Part shown: one piece after another, positions 25,168 to 33,646 of the stretch
Numbering within the stretch: the stretch's first letter is position 1
How the letters are laid out: every line of letters begins with the position of its first letter
Assembly (NCBI RefSeq): GCF_937981295.1
Contig: NZ_CALJPC010000071.1
Coordinates: 62,001 to 126,000, forward strand
Reading direction: 5' to 3'
Origin: an uncultured Campylobacter sp.
Lineage (GTDB): Bacteria; Campylobacterota; Campylobacteria; Campylobacterales; Campylobacteraceae
Length of the DNA: 64,000 nucleotides
Translations under genes and position numbers: made by a program
Notes under the pieces: generated by a model
What the model saw: the letters and a program-made list of their open reading frames with translations, nothing else
Told to the model about the DNA's origin: nothing
Database searches by the model: none

Positions 25168-25917
25168 TTAAAATTTAGGCTCGAAAAAGGTCTCTTCGTG
25201 GATGTTGGCAAAGGCGGCTTGCAGGCTGATAAAAAACCTCGGATGGGCCTTTTCGTACTGCGCCAAAAGCTCCTTCGTAGCGGCGCGCGCAGTGGGCTCC
25301 TTGCCGCCGTATTGCCTCGCGGGGCAAACCTCCTCCTCGCGCATGATCGGAAGCTCGTTATCTCTGGCGCAGGCGGCGATTTGGCGCTCGCGCGTGAGAA
25401 TGAACGGGCGGATGATCACAAGCCCATTTTCGGCGACGTAGCGCGGAGCGAGGGTGCGCAGCGCGCCGTTGAAGGTGAAATTCATAAAAAAGCTCTCCGC
25501 GGCGTCGTCAAGGTGGTGGGCGATGGCGATCTTATTAAAGCCGTGCTCAAGCGCATAGGAGTAGATGTAGCCGCGCCTCATACGCGAGCAAAAGCTACAA
25601 AACGTGGTGTTTGCGCGGATCTTTTCCTTGCCGAATTCAAAAATTTTAGTATCGATTATCTCGTAGGGGATCTCGTGCTCTTTAAAATGCGCGCTTATCT
25701 CGTGCAGGTCCTCGCCGATGCCGTAGGTGACGGTAACGGCTCGAAACTCCCAATCTAGCGGGCTTACGCTTTGGAAGTGCTTCAGCACGTGCGCCAAGCT
25801 CATGCTGTCCTTGCCGCCGCTAAGAGCTAGTAAAATTTTATCGCCGCGCTTGAACATCTTGTATTTGGCGTTGGTTTGTCCGACGCGGCGAAGTAGTTTT
25901 TTGGAGAGGTTTATCAT
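25168..25917 (-). CDS. ttcA: tRNA 2-thiocytidine biosynthesis protein TtcA-like
   Basis: A 249-residue PP-loop ATPase. The ATP-binding loop is LALSGGKDSMSLAH (about 30-43). A CSFC pair (about 107-110), a CPAR motif near 200 and HHLDDAAESFFMN (about 135-147) match TtcA, an iron-sulfur-dependent enzyme that thiolates C32 of some tRNAs. Its start overlaps the pfs stop by 4 bp, and it ends the slyD-fabD-pfs-ttcA string, the same order as in C. jejuni. Another PP-loop thiolase is possible but less likely. Confidence 0.86.
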   Translation of the reverse strand: MINLSKKLLRRVGQTNAKYKMFKRGDKILLALSGGKDSMSLAHVLKHFQSVSPLDWEFRAVTVTYGIGEDLHEISAHFKEHEIPYEIIDTKIFEFGKEKIRANTTFCSFCSRMRRGYIYSYALEHGFNKIAIAHHLDDAAESFFMNFTFNGALRTLAPRYVAENGLVIIRPFILTRERQIAACARDNELPIMREEEVCPARQYGGKEPTARAATKELLAQYEKAHPRFFISLQAAFANIHEETFFEPKF

Positions 25918-26612
25918 AGCCTTTCGATCATTTTTAGGACGAAATTTGCGCTCGTTTGCGCGCTTTTGACCATAAACTCGTCAAAGTCAAACTCCGCTTT
26001 GTGTCCCGCCTCATCGCTTATCGCGCGCAGCACGCAAAACGGCACGCCTAGCGCGTCGCACACCTGCGCCACGCTCGCTCCCTCCATCTCGACCGCGCTC
26101 GCGTCAAACGTCCGCTCGATCCAGCTCTTGCGCTCCTCACCGCTTACGAACTGATCGCCGCTAGCTATGACGCCTGATTTTAGCGTGATGCCTAGCTGCT
26201 CGGCGACGCTTTGCGCGATAGAATTTAGCTTCGCATCGGTTTGGACTGAAATTTTACTTCCCGGCACGAATCCGTGCGGATGCCCAAACGCCGTGATATC
26301 CAGATCGTGCTGCACGAGCGCGGTAGCGTATAAAATTTCGCCGATCTTAATGCCGCGCTTCAAAGCCCCCGCGACGCCCGTAAAAATGAGCGCGCGCGCG
26401 CCGAATTTCTCGATCATAACCGTAGCGGTCAGGGCAGAATTTACCTTACCGATCTTCGAATACGCGATCACGAGATCGTGGCCGTTAAGCTTAGCGGCGT
26501 AGAATTTATTATTCGCGTGCTCCACGGCCTCCACGCTCACACTCCGCTCGCGCAGCGCAGACAGTAGTGGCTCGATCTCTTCGGGCATAGCACCCAAGAT
26601 CGCTACTTTCAT
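25914..26612 (-). CDS. mtnN: 5'-methylthioadenosine/S-adenosylhomocysteine nucleosidase
   Basis: A 232-residue nucleosidase (Pfs). Landmarks are ILGAMPEEIEPL at the N-terminus, FTGVAGALKRGIKIGEI (about 76-92), HPHGFVPG, IASGDQFVSG and VEMEGASVAQVC (about 173-184), with the catalytic Asp in RAISDEAG (about 198). It recycles SAH and methylthioadenosine, and in Campylobacter this family also serves the modified futalosine route to menaquinone; that second role is family knowledge, not seen here. It overlaps both neighbours by 4 bp. Confidence 0.95.
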   Translation of the reverse strand: MKVAILGAMPEEIEPLLSALRERSVSVEAVEHANNKFYAAKLNGHDLVIAYSKIGKVNSALTATVMIEKFGARALIFTGVAGALKRGIKIGEILYATALVQHDLDITAFGHPHGFVPGSKISVQTDAKLNSIAQSVAEQLGITLKSGVIASGDQFVSGEERKSWIERTFDASAVEMEGASVAQVCDALGVPFCVLRAISDEAGHKAEFDFDEFMVKSAQTSANFVLKMIERL

Positions 26613-27553
26613 CCGTTCTCCTTTGCAAATTTCAGGAACTCATCTAAGCTCGCAAGATCCGTGATGCTGAAGGTTGGCTTCTGCGTGATCTTTTTGTTTA
26701 TACCTTTTAAAACCGCCGCGCCGAACTCGACGAAGCAGTCCGTCTCGCTCTCATAATTTTTGATGCTTTGCTTGTAAAGCACTGGGCTAATAAGCTGGGC
26801 TTTCAGCAGCTCTAGCGCTTCGGATTTTGTCCTGTATACTCGCGCCGTGGCATTAGCGACGACGGGGGCAAAGCTCTCTTTTAGCGCGGGGCGTAAAAAT
26901 TCCAAAAGCTCGTCGCTAGCACTCCCTAGCATCGGACAATGGCTCGCGACGCTCATATTCAGTAGCATTGCGCGCTTTGCGCCCGCGGCTTTAAACTCGC
27001 TCTCAAGCGATGCGAGATCATCTTTTTTACCCGCGACTACAATCTGCCCATCGCAGTTATAATTCGCCGCCCAAACCTGCTTGCCTGCGCTCGTCGCATC
27101 CGCGCAAATTTTTTCAACTGCCTCGTCGGCAAGAGCTAAGATCACCATCATTCCGGCGCCTTTGCCCTCGCAGGCGCTCTGCATGAGCCCGCCGCGAATA
27201 TTTACTAGCTTTAGCATCTGCTTCGGCTCTATTCCTCTCGCAGCGCTTAGCGCACTAAACTCGCCCAGCGAATGTCCGAGCAAAAACTGCGGAGCGATGT
27301 TAAGCTTTTCTTGATCCAGCCTTTCTTGTAGCGCCGCAAGCGCCATCATGGAATTTAATGCAATCGCGGGTTGCGTAAATTCCGAAACGTCGAGCTTATC
27401 GTTAGGCTCAAATAGTAAATTTTTAAAATCGATATCGGTAAAACTTGAAGCCTCATCCAAAAGCGCGCGCGCAGATGCGGAGTTTTCGTAAAACTCCCTG
27501 CCCATGCCTACGCTTTGGCTGCCCTGTCCGGGGAAGATAAAAGCAAATTTCAT
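26609..27553 (-). CDS. fabD: Malonyl-CoA:ACP transacylase
   Basis: A 314-residue transacylase that loads malonyl units onto ACP for fatty acid synthesis. FIFPGQGSQSVGMG lies at residues 5-18, the catalytic Ser in LLGHSLGEFSAL (about 92), and the catalytic His in SVASHCPML (about 201). I chose the ATG at 27553, which gives the family N-terminus MKFAFIFPGQ; the longer frame overlaps slyD. The gene follows slyD by 8 bp and is coupled to pfs. Confidence 0.96.
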   Translation of the reverse strand: MKFAFIFPGQGSQSVGMGREFYENSASARALLDEASSFTDIDFKNLLFEPNDKLDVSEFTQPAIALNSMMALAALQERLDQEKLNIAPQFLLGHSLGEFSALSAARGIEPKQMLKLVNIRGGLMQSACEGKGAGMMVILALADEAVEKICADATSAGKQVWAANYNCDGQIVVAGKKDDLASLESEFKAAGAKRAMLLNMSVASHCPMLGSASDELLEFLRPALKESFAPVVANATARVYRTKSEALELLKAQLISPVLYKQSIKNYESETDCFVEFGAAVLKGINKKITQKPTFSITDLASLDEFLKFAKENG

Positions 27554-27561
27554 AAAAAATC

Positions 27562-28209
27562 CTAATGTTCGTGGTGGTGCCCGCCGCAGCACTCGTGATC
27601 TTTTTCGTGATTGTGACCTCCGCAGCATTCATGACCGTCTGCATGCCCATGGCCTCCGCAACACTCGTGATCCTCTGCGTGATCGTGTCCGTGTCCGCCG
27701 CAGCACTCGTGCCCCTCGTGATGATTATGTCCGCAGCCGCAGCTGTGAGCACCCTCCGGCTGGCCGGTAAGAATTTCGTCCGCCGTCGCTTCGCGATTCT
27801 CGACGATTTTTACGTTAAATTCCAGCTCCTTGCCCGCGAATGGATGGTTAAAGTCGATGGTAACGTCCTGCTCGCCGATAGCTTTGACGCTTACGCGGGT
27901 AGTCGCGCCGTCCTCCGCCTGACCGAAAAGCTCCATGCCCACCGCCAGATCGATGCCCGCGAACTGCTCTTTAGGCAAGATTTGCACGGCGTCCTGCTTA
28001 TACTCGCCGACTCCGTCGCTCGGGCTTATTAGAACCGTTTTACTCTCGCCCGCTTGTAGATTTAAAATTTCATCTTCCAGCTTTTGGATGATTTGATCTT
28101 TACCGCTAAGAAAGGCGATCGGGTCGGAGTTTAAATTTGACTCTAAAATTTCGCCGGTTTTGCCGTCTTTTAGCTCGTAATGCATCTTTATAACTCGGTT
28201 GTTAGCCAT
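27562..28209 (-). CDS. slyD: SlyD-type FKBP peptidyl-prolyl isomerase with long metal-binding tail
   Basis: A 215-residue cytosolic isomerase/chaperone. The FKBP part (about 1-70 and 120-150) surrounds an IF chaperone domain, with HYELKDGKTGEILESN at the start and LPKEQFAGIDL in the middle. From about residue 155 the tail consists of at least four near copies of HECCGGH plus HGH/HNH links, giving many His and Cys residues. SlyD tails bind nickel and feed hydrogenase or urease maturation in other bacteria; this tail is unusually rich in Cys pairs. It heads the fabD-pfs-ttcA string. Confidence 0.94.
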   Translation of the reverse strand: MANNRVIKMHYELKDGKTGEILESNLNSDPIAFLSGKDQIIQKLEDEILNLQAGESKTVLISPSDGVGEYKQDAVQILPKEQFAGIDLAVGMELFGQAEDGATTRVSVKAIGEQDVTIDFNHPFAGKELEFNVKIVENREATADEILTGQPEGAHSCGCGHNHHEGHECCGGHGHDHAEDHECCGGHGHADGHECCGGHNHEKDHECCGGHHHEH

Positions 28210-28259
28210 AGTTTTCTCCTATTTAAAATTTTATTTTTGATTTTATATTTAAATTTAGG

Positions 28260-29090
28260 TTATCTAGCGGGCGCGGCTTTAGCTTCTTTGGAGTCCGGGT
28301 ATGAAGCCTTTAACGCTTTGTAGAATTTATCTGCGCTGTCTTTATCGCCGATCTTATCGAAGCTGATCGCGGTATGATAAAGAAGTTTTGGGGTGTAGTC
28401 TTGGCTCTCGTTGTGCGAGATGCTCTTTTTATAGTAGTTTATCGCTTCTGCGTATGAGCCGGAAAAATATGAAATTTCGCCCAGCATATAGTTTGCCTTA
28501 GCGGGCTTGTAGTTCTTAGATACTAAATAATTATAGCGCTCTTTTGCGCCAGAATAGTCTTTTTTCACATATAAAGCGTCGGCCTCTTTTAATACCGAGG
28601 CTTGATCTTTTGATTTAAAATCGGAGTCTGATTTTGTACTAGCAGGGGCTGAAGCAGTGCCTGCGTCTAATTCAGCGTTTTTTTTTACGCTGCCGCTGCT
28701 GCCTAATTTTTTATTGATTTCAGCAATTTGGGCTTTTATAGTTGCGATATCTCGTTTCATCTGATCTAGCTCGCTGTTGCCTTGGCTTTTGCCGGTAGCG
28801 CGAATTTCTAGATCCGCCACCCTGTTTTCCAGGTTCGAAATTTTAGAATTTGTTCCTTCAAGGACGCTTCGCAAACCTTCAACACTCTCGCGTGTATTAT
28901 CTACACTAGTTTGCATTTCGCTTATACGCTTGCGGTTATCGCGCAATACTTGCTCGTTTTCAGTTAGTCCGTAAGAGCTGCCTGAATCAATATTGCCAGC
29001 ATCAAATGCAGAAGTTTCTGCATTTAAAAAAGTGGCAGCTCCCAAAAGAGCCACCACCATGAAATTTTTAAATTTCAAATTAGAATCCAA
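28260..29090 (-). CDS. cpoB: Cell-division coordinator CpoB (YbgF) of the Tol-Pal system
   Basis: A 276-residue periplasmic protein with a signal peptide. The N-terminal coiled coil (about 45-130) contains LRDNRKRISEMQ and NSKISNLENRVADLE. The C-terminal half has TPR repeats such as ADALYVKKDYSGAKERY and YMLGEISYFSGSYAEAI. It overlaps the pal stop by 11 bp and completes the tolQ-tolR-tolA-tolB-pal-cpoB order. The first ATG at 29090 is used; an internal ATG at MVVALL would also leave a signal. Confidence 0.9.
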   Translation of the reverse strand: MDSNLKFKNFMVVALLGAATFLNAETSAFDAGNIDSGSSYGLTENEQVLRDNRKRISEMQTSVDNTRESVEGLRSVLEGTNSKISNLENRVADLEIRATGKSQGNSELDQMKRDIATIKAQIAEINKKLGSSGSVKKNAELDAGTASAPASTKSDSDFKSKDQASVLKEADALYVKKDYSGAKERYNYLVSKNYKPAKANYMLGEISYFSGSYAEAINYYKKSISHNESQDYTPKLLYHTAISFDKIGDKDSADKFYKALKASYPDSKEAKAAPAR

Positions 29091-29553
29091 CTTTGAATTC
29101 GTCGCGTCTGTTTTGAGCGTCGCACTCTTTAGAATGCTCTGTGCAAGCCATATTGCTCTCGCCGTAGCTTACTACGGAAATTCTGCTCTCATTTACGCCT
29201 TGAGCAACCAATGCGTCTTTAGCTGCAGTAGCTCTCTTTAGACCAAGAGCATAGTTGTACTCATCAGAACCCCACTCATCGCAGTTACCCTCAACTTTAA
29301 CGGTTAGAGACTCTGCGCCTGCTTGGTTGAATAAAGCTGCGTTATTATTGATTGTGCCTTGCTGATCGGCTCTAATATTAAATTTATCAAAGTCGAAATA
29401 AACAGTACCAACTTCACTTTGGATCTGAGATGCCAAAGCAGCTAGTCTATCTGCATTACTTGTGCTTGTAGTATCGGCCTCTGGGGTCTTTTTAGAACAA
29501 CCGCTCAATAATAGAGCAGCAACTGCTATCGAAGATAAAACTAAATGTTTCAT
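29080..29553 (-). CDS. pal: Peptidoglycan-associated lipoprotein
   Basis: A 157-residue outer-membrane lipoprotein; lipobox LLSGC ends the signal at Cys19. The OmpA-type peptidoglycan-binding domain shows VYFDFDKFNI, VEGNCDEWGSDEYNYALGLKRA (with His of the usual EGHCDE replaced by Asn) and VVSYGES. It anchors the outer membrane to the wall and is bound by TolB. A TATAAT box lies upstream (29583-29588), so pal-cpoB may have its own promoter within the tol cluster. Confidence 0.94.
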   Translation of the reverse strand: MKHLVLSSIAVAALLLSGCSKKTPEADTTSTSNADRLAALASQIQSEVGTVYFDFDKFNIRADQQGTINNNAALFNQAGAESLTVKVEGNCDEWGSDEYNYALGLKRATAAKDALVAQGVNESRISVVSYGESNMACTEHSKECDAQNRRDEFKVGF

Positions 29554-29582
29554 TTTCTATCCTTTCAAAAAAAATTGAAGTC

Positions 29583-29588
29583 ATTATA
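29583..29588 (-). promoter_or_regulatory. -10 box upstream of pal
   Basis: On the minus strand GTGATATAATGACTTC contains a perfect TATAAT about 30 bp before the pal ATG, with a GAAAGGA ribosome binding site between. It lies in the 55-bp gap after tolB, suggesting an internal promoter for pal-cpoB. Confidence 0.5.
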
Positions 29589-29608
29589 TCACGAGATTTT
29601 TTAATATT

Positions 29609-30856
29609 TTACCAATCAACCGATTGAATTTTACCCACTCTTAACGGAAATTGAAAACTTTTATTCTCGTTAACCCTGATAATACCTACCGAGCTTCCGC
29701 TGCCGTCTTGCTTAATAAACATAATGCTGCCGCCATCGCTAGAAAATCTAGGAAACATATTTTTGCCACTAGCCGTTAACTGGCGAATCATATCGGTTTG
29801 GGTAGAGATTAAATATATATTAAATCCGCCCCCGCCGTCGCGACTAGAGTAAGTAACATAATTGCCATTTGTGCTAATGGAATTGTTATTTTTGCCGTGA
29901 TAGACGAGCTGCTGAACGTTACCGCCGTTTATGCTAGTGGCAAATACGTTCGGATAGCCCAGACGATCGCTCACAAAAGCCACGCGCGAATCGCCGTCGA
30001 TAAAATTTCCATTTACATCAATACCAGCGTAATCTGTAATTTGCTTAGCGCTGCCCGAAGCTATATCATACAAATAAATATCGGGTTGATCTTTAGGCGC
30101 ATTGGTAATTAGAAGCTTTCTGCCGTCGGCACTTACATCCGAAGCTATTGTCATGCCGTGACCGGTAAAAATTTTACTCTTGCTGCCGTTGGATAGATTA
30201 AATTTATAGATAGCGGGCGTATTTTTATTGACATAGTAGGTATAATAAAATTCGTTCTGCGCTGCGCTTGCCCATTTAGGGAAGATATTTAATCCGCCGC
30301 GAAGCACAACCTGCTGGTAAGTAAGCGTATAGTCAGCCACCATGATCTCGCTCTCACGCGTCGAAGTGTAGCGAGAGAGCAAAATCATCTCCTTCATCCA
30401 ATCGACGTTTGAGTACCCTAGCTGCTTGACGATCTCAGATACCGCCATGTGTGCCAAAAACGGATACTTTTCGGCATTTGAAAGCGTAAAGCTCTTCTCG
30501 TACATCACCCTGCCGCTGTTCGCTTCAAGTACTTTGGCTTTTAGGCTCATCGGCGAGCTTTTATCACTTACCGCGTAGCGCACGATCAGAGCGGCACCGC
30601 TAGAGCCTAGATTATCGGAAGCGCCCGCATCATAGCTGCTTTGTAGATACTCGTCGCTGACTTCAAAAGTCGCGCCGACCTTTAGATCGCCCACCATAAG
30701 TTTAAAGAATTTGTTGCCAAATTCTGAATTTGCAAGGTTCGATGCATCCTGAACAACGATTTTAGGTAGATTTACCCCTTCGTTTACGATAGACATAGTC
30801 GCATCTGCCGCGAAAATGCTACTACAAAATGCAAGAATCAAAAGTAGTTTCTTCAT
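29609..30856 (-). CDS. tolB: Tol-Pal system protein TolB
   Basis: A 415-residue periplasmic protein with a signal peptide (ending around IFAADA). The N-terminal alpha/beta domain is followed from about residue 190 by beta-propeller blades with the repeated pattern seen in SADGRKLLITNAPKDQPDIYLYD, DSRVAFVSDRLGYPNVF and FSSDGGSIMFI. It links TolA to Pal. It lies 15 bp after the small TolA-like gene. Confidence 0.93.
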   Translation of the reverse strand: MKKLLLILAFCSSIFAADATMSIVNEGVNLPKIVVQDASNLANSEFGNKFFKLMVGDLKVGATFEVSDEYLQSSYDAGASDNLGSSGAALIVRYAVSDKSSPMSLKAKVLEANSGRVMYEKSFTLSNAEKYPFLAHMAVSEIVKQLGYSNVDWMKEMILLSRYTSTRESEIMVADYTLTYQQVVLRGGLNIFPKWASAAQNEFYYTYYVNKNTPAIYKFNLSNGSKSKIFTGHGMTIASDVSADGRKLLITNAPKDQPDIYLYDIASGSAKQITDYAGIDVNGNFIDGDSRVAFVSDRLGYPNVFATSINGGNVQQLVYHGKNNNSISTNGNYVTYSSRDGGGGFNIYLISTQTDMIRQLTASGKNMFPRFSSDGGSIMFIKQDGSGSSVGIIRVNENKSFQFPLRVGKIQSVDW

Positions 30857-30871
30857 CTTTTCTCCTTAAAT

Positions 30872-31264
30872 TTAATTTGATTTCGCAATCTCGGTTAATC
30901 TTATATTAAGTTTATGAAGTTTATTATCCGGGGATTTTGAAAAATTTTGCTCCGAAAGCCCCTTTAAAAATCTGTCAAGCTTTTGGTTAAATTTTATATC
31001 GCGACCTAACTCGATAATTTTATAACCCACCACTCGTCCGTCCGCGCCGAAAGTAACCTCGACCGCTGCGTCATCGTTAGTGGTAGCATCTTGTTTTAGC
31101 CACAGATATTCTAGCTTCTTTACAATATCTCCATAATAAGCCCTAAATTCTTTAGAATTTTGAATTTCAGTGTTTAAATTTGAAGAGGTAGAATTTTTAG
31201 CAGAATCCACATCTTCTGCAAAAAGCATACAGCAAAAGGCAAAAATACAAAAAAGTCTCTTCAC
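30872..31264 (-). CDS. Soluble TolA/TonB C-terminal-domain protein (duplicate of TolA domain III)
   Basis: A 130-residue exported protein with a signal peptide (MKRLFCIFAFCCMLFAED). The remainder, from EFRAYYGDIVKKLEYLW to the end, aligns along its length with the last 95 residues of the neighbouring TolA: FGADGRVVGYKIIELGR versus FSADGRVADYTIIELGR, then FNQKLDRFL and SKSPD versus FNQKLRDFL and PKSPD. It lacks the TolA membrane anchor and Pro/Lys/Glu spacer. It lies between tolA and tolB with gaps below 20 bp. It probably arose by tandem duplication and would float free in the periplasm. Confidence 0.85.
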   Translation of the reverse strand: MKRLFCIFAFCCMLFAEDVDSAKNSTSSNLNTEIQNSKEFRAYYGDIVKKLEYLWLKQDATTNDDAAVEVTFGADGRVVGYKIIELGRDIKFNQKLDRFLKGLSEQNFSKSPDNKLHKLNIRLTEIAKSN

Positions 31265-31282
31265 TTTTTTTCCTTACAAATT

Positions 31283-32263
31283 CTAATTTGTCTTCATTAC
31301 GTCGGACATCCTAGTATCAATCTCGTGCGACGCTCCGTCGGGAGATTTCGGGAAACTCTGAGTCGATAGATTATCCAAAAAATCTCGCAACTTCTGGTTA
31401 AATTCCGTCTCTCGCCCCAGCTCTATAATAGTATAATCCGCTACTCGCCCATCTGCGCTAAAGACTATCTTAATCCTTGCGTCGTCCTTCGCGGTCGCCA
31501 CATATCTGCTCCATAGAACTTGAAGCTTCTTCTCGATAGCGCCGTAATAAGCGTTATACTCGCCCGTCCTTTGCGTCCTGCCGCCAAGCTTATCGGATTT
31601 GACGACAGCATTTTTAGATGCCGCTTTATCCTTAGCACTAGAGGTGGCGGTTTCTTTATCGGACTTTTTGTTACTCTGAACGGCGTCGCTAGCTTTAGCG
31701 CTCTCCTCAAGCTTCTTATTGTCCTTAGTCGTATCCGAAAAAAGATCGCTCAAGCTCGGTTTTTCCTCTTTTTTTGGCTCCGGCTTAGTTTCCTCTTTTT
31801 TCTCTACTACTTTTTCGGAAGGTTTATCTTCCAACTTAGGCTCAGGCTTGGGCTCCTCTTTTTTGGGCTCAGCTTTAGGCTCGTCCTTTTTAGGTTCCGG
31901 CTTCGGCTCTTCCTTCGGCTTTTCGGGCTCTTTCGGTTTCGCCTGCACCGGAGGCGGCGGAACTACTTGCGCCGTAGTCTTAATTTTATCCTCCGGCACG
32001 TCCTTAATATTCTTATTTTCAAACTCGCCCTGCTTCGTTTCTTTAGCGATTTCAGGCGCGGACGGAAGTTTATCATCTATTTCGAAATCAAAAGTAACAT
32101 CCATATAATCGTTGGGATTGTCGGTATATTTTTTAAATTTTTCCTGCGGCTTTGAAATTTGATATAAAAGAACGAAAATCACCAGCAGATAGGCAAAAAG
32201 GGCGATTAAAAACGATTTAAAATTATCGTATTTAACCCCCGTAAAATTTGAATAATTAGCCAT
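31283..32263 (-). CDS. tolA: TolA-like energy transducer
   Basis: A 326-residue inner-membrane protein. One anchor (about residues 17-37, LIALFAYLLVIFVLLYQI) is followed by a long Pro/Lys/Glu spacer (about 95-175: units like KPEPKK and KEEPKPEP), a charged helix, then a C-terminal TolA/TonB-type domain starting near YNAYYGAIEKKLQVLW. It carries the proton-motive signal from TolQR to TolB/Pal. Its start overlaps the tolR stop by 8 bp. Confidence 0.9.
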   Translation of the reverse strand: MANYSNFTGVKYDNFKSFLIALFAYLLVIFVLLYQISKPQEKFKKYTDNPNDYMDVTFDFEIDDKLPSAPEIAKETKQGEFENKNIKDVPEDKIKTTAQVVPPPPVQAKPKEPEKPKEEPKPEPKKDEPKAEPKKEEPKPEPKLEDKPSEKVVEKKEETKPEPKKEEKPSLSDLFSDTTKDNKKLEESAKASDAVQSNKKSDKETATSSAKDKAASKNAVVKSDKLGGRTQRTGEYNAYYGAIEKKLQVLWSRYVATAKDDARIKIVFSADGRVADYTIIELGRETEFNQKLRDFLDNLSTQSFPKSPDGASHEIDTRMSDVMKTN

Positions 32264-32654
32264 TTGTTTGAAGCGCGACTTTAGTAAAACCCGCTTGCTT
32301 TAAGCTCTTTAAGACAAACATTACATCGTCATAAACGAGTCTCTTATCGGCTTGGATATAGACGGGTTTTTCCAAGCTATACTTGCCGGTGCCTTTAAGC
32401 AACACGAGATTATCCGGGAATTCAGCTAGGCTCATCGAGCTTTTGTCGATATAAACCTTGCGATCTTCGCCGATACGCACAAGCAAGAATTCTGCGGTAT
32501 TTTCCGAAACCTGTGCTTTTGAGCCGCTAGGCAGTTCAATCTTCTCATCGTAGATAATCGCCGTTTGCGCGACCATTAAAATCGCTAGCAAAACAAGCAT
32601 AATATCGACGAGCGGAGTGATATTTAACTCTGGATTTTCGTCGAAATTATACAT
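32256..32654 (-). CDS. tolR: ExbD/TolR-family protein
   Basis: A 132-residue inner-membrane protein with one membrane helix; NITPLVDIMLVLLAILMV (about 11-28) holds the conserved Asp used for proton passage. The periplasmic part ends with DVMFVLKSLKQAGFTKVALQT, typical of the family. The start shares one base with the tolQ stop. TolR in context with tolQ, tolA and pal. Confidence 0.93.
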   Translation of the reverse strand: MYNFDENPELNITPLVDIMLVLLAILMVAQTAIIYDEKIELPSGSKAQVSENTAEFLLVRIGEDRKVYIDKSSMSLAEFPDNLVLLKGTGKYSLEKPVYIQADKRLVYDDVMFVLKSLKQAGFTKVALQTNG

Positions 32655-33229
32655 TAAATAGCTTTTCCAGTGTTTGCTTTAAATAGCAAAATATCCGCTG
32701 TACGATTTATAATGCTCATAACTTCGTATGCTTTGCGTTTTATAAGTAAGCTAAAGGTGTATGCGGGTATCGCTACAAAAATTCCACATCCTGTGGCAAC
32801 CAGGGCCTCGCTAATCGCAGGAGCGATAGTATCGATGCCGGAATTTCCACCGCCGAGCTTGGAAAATGTGTGAAGTATGCTAACAACTGTACCGAACAGC
32901 CCGATAAACGGCGAAGTGGAGGCGACGATAGATAGCCAAGTAAGTCCGCTAGTGGAGTCGCGTTCGGCCTTGCCTTTATAAATTTCCAAGGCTTCTTTTG
33001 AAATTTTATCGGTATTTACTTTTTGAAAAATAGAGCCCGAAAGCGAAATCCTACCACCCATCAGCAAGGATTCGAGTGCCTTTGCTTCGCGGTGTTGCCA
33101 CGCACTAAGCCCTACAAATCTAGAGATCAGAATCGTAAAGGTTACGATAAAATAAATGGACAACCAAGAGAGCACGAATATCGTAATAAACGTGCTTCTT
33201 GAAAAATAACTTAAAATCAGATCTAACAT
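32654..33229 (-). CDS. tolQ: ExbB/TolQ-family proton channel protein
   Basis: A 191-residue inner-membrane protein with three membrane segments. The conserved SIVASTSPFIGLFGTVVSI (about 101-119) and EALVATGCGIFVAIPAY (about 141-157) carry the Thr and Gly/Pro residues of the channel. It follows atpC after only 2 bp, so transcription probably continues from the ATP synthase genes. Confidence 0.93.
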   Translation of the reverse strand: MLDLILSYFSRSTFITIFVLSWLSIYFIVTFTILISRFVGLSAWQHREAKALESLLMGGRISLSGSIFQKVNTDKISKEALEIYKGKAERDSTSGLTWLSIVASTSPFIGLFGTVVSILHTFSKLGGGNSGIDTIAPAISEALVATGCGIFVAIPAYTFSLLIKRKAYEVMSIINRTADILLFKANTGKAI

Positions 33230-33231
33230 AT

Positions 33232-33636
33232 TTAATTTTGCCTTGCGAATTCGTCGACTCTAGCCATGATTGCTGCGGAATTTGCCGCATCGGAGCTAAT
33301 AGATGCAAGCATATCTTTGGCGCGCTGCAAAGACTTCGCTACGGCGCTTTCGCTATCGCCTCCGATAGCTACGGCTTGAGTGGCTAGAATAGTAGTTTTT
33401 TCTTCGGTAACTTCCAAAAATCCGTCGTTTACCAAAACAAGCTGCTTTTTGCCATCTTTATCTACGATCTCAACGACTCCGCCTTCGCTTTTATCTTTAA
33501 GCCCCGTTAGCAAGCTCGCATGCCCCGGCAAAATACCCATTTCGCCAGTAATGCCGGGGAGTTGGACGGATTTGACTTCGCCCGAAAAGACCATCCCTTC
33601 GGGCGTAACGATATCTAAAAGCAAAAATTCTTTCAT
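33232..33636 (-). CDS. atpC: ATP synthase epsilon subunit
   Basis: A 134-residue F1 subunit. The beta-sandwich starts with LLDIVTPEGMVFSGEVKSVQLPG and contains GEMGILPGHASLLTGLK; the C-terminal helices follow from about residue 88. It lies 10 bp after atpD. Length is typical. Confidence 0.95.
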   Translation of the reverse strand: MKEFLLLDIVTPEGMVFSGEVKSVQLPGITGEMGILPGHASLLTGLKDKSEGGVVEIVDKDGKKQLVLVNDGFLEVTEEKTTILATQAVAIGGDSESAVAKSLQRAKDMLASISSDAANSAAIMARVDEFARQN

Positions 33637-33646
33637 CTTAAAATTC

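Noticed and set aside
27562..27760. Tandem DNA repeats as a possible separate repeat element
   Set aside because: They are the in-frame coding repeats of the SlyD metal-binding tail.
31520..32155. Long plus-strand frames opposite tolA
   Set aside because: They are antisense shadows of the Pro/Lys/Glu spacer of TolA, which keeps several frames open.
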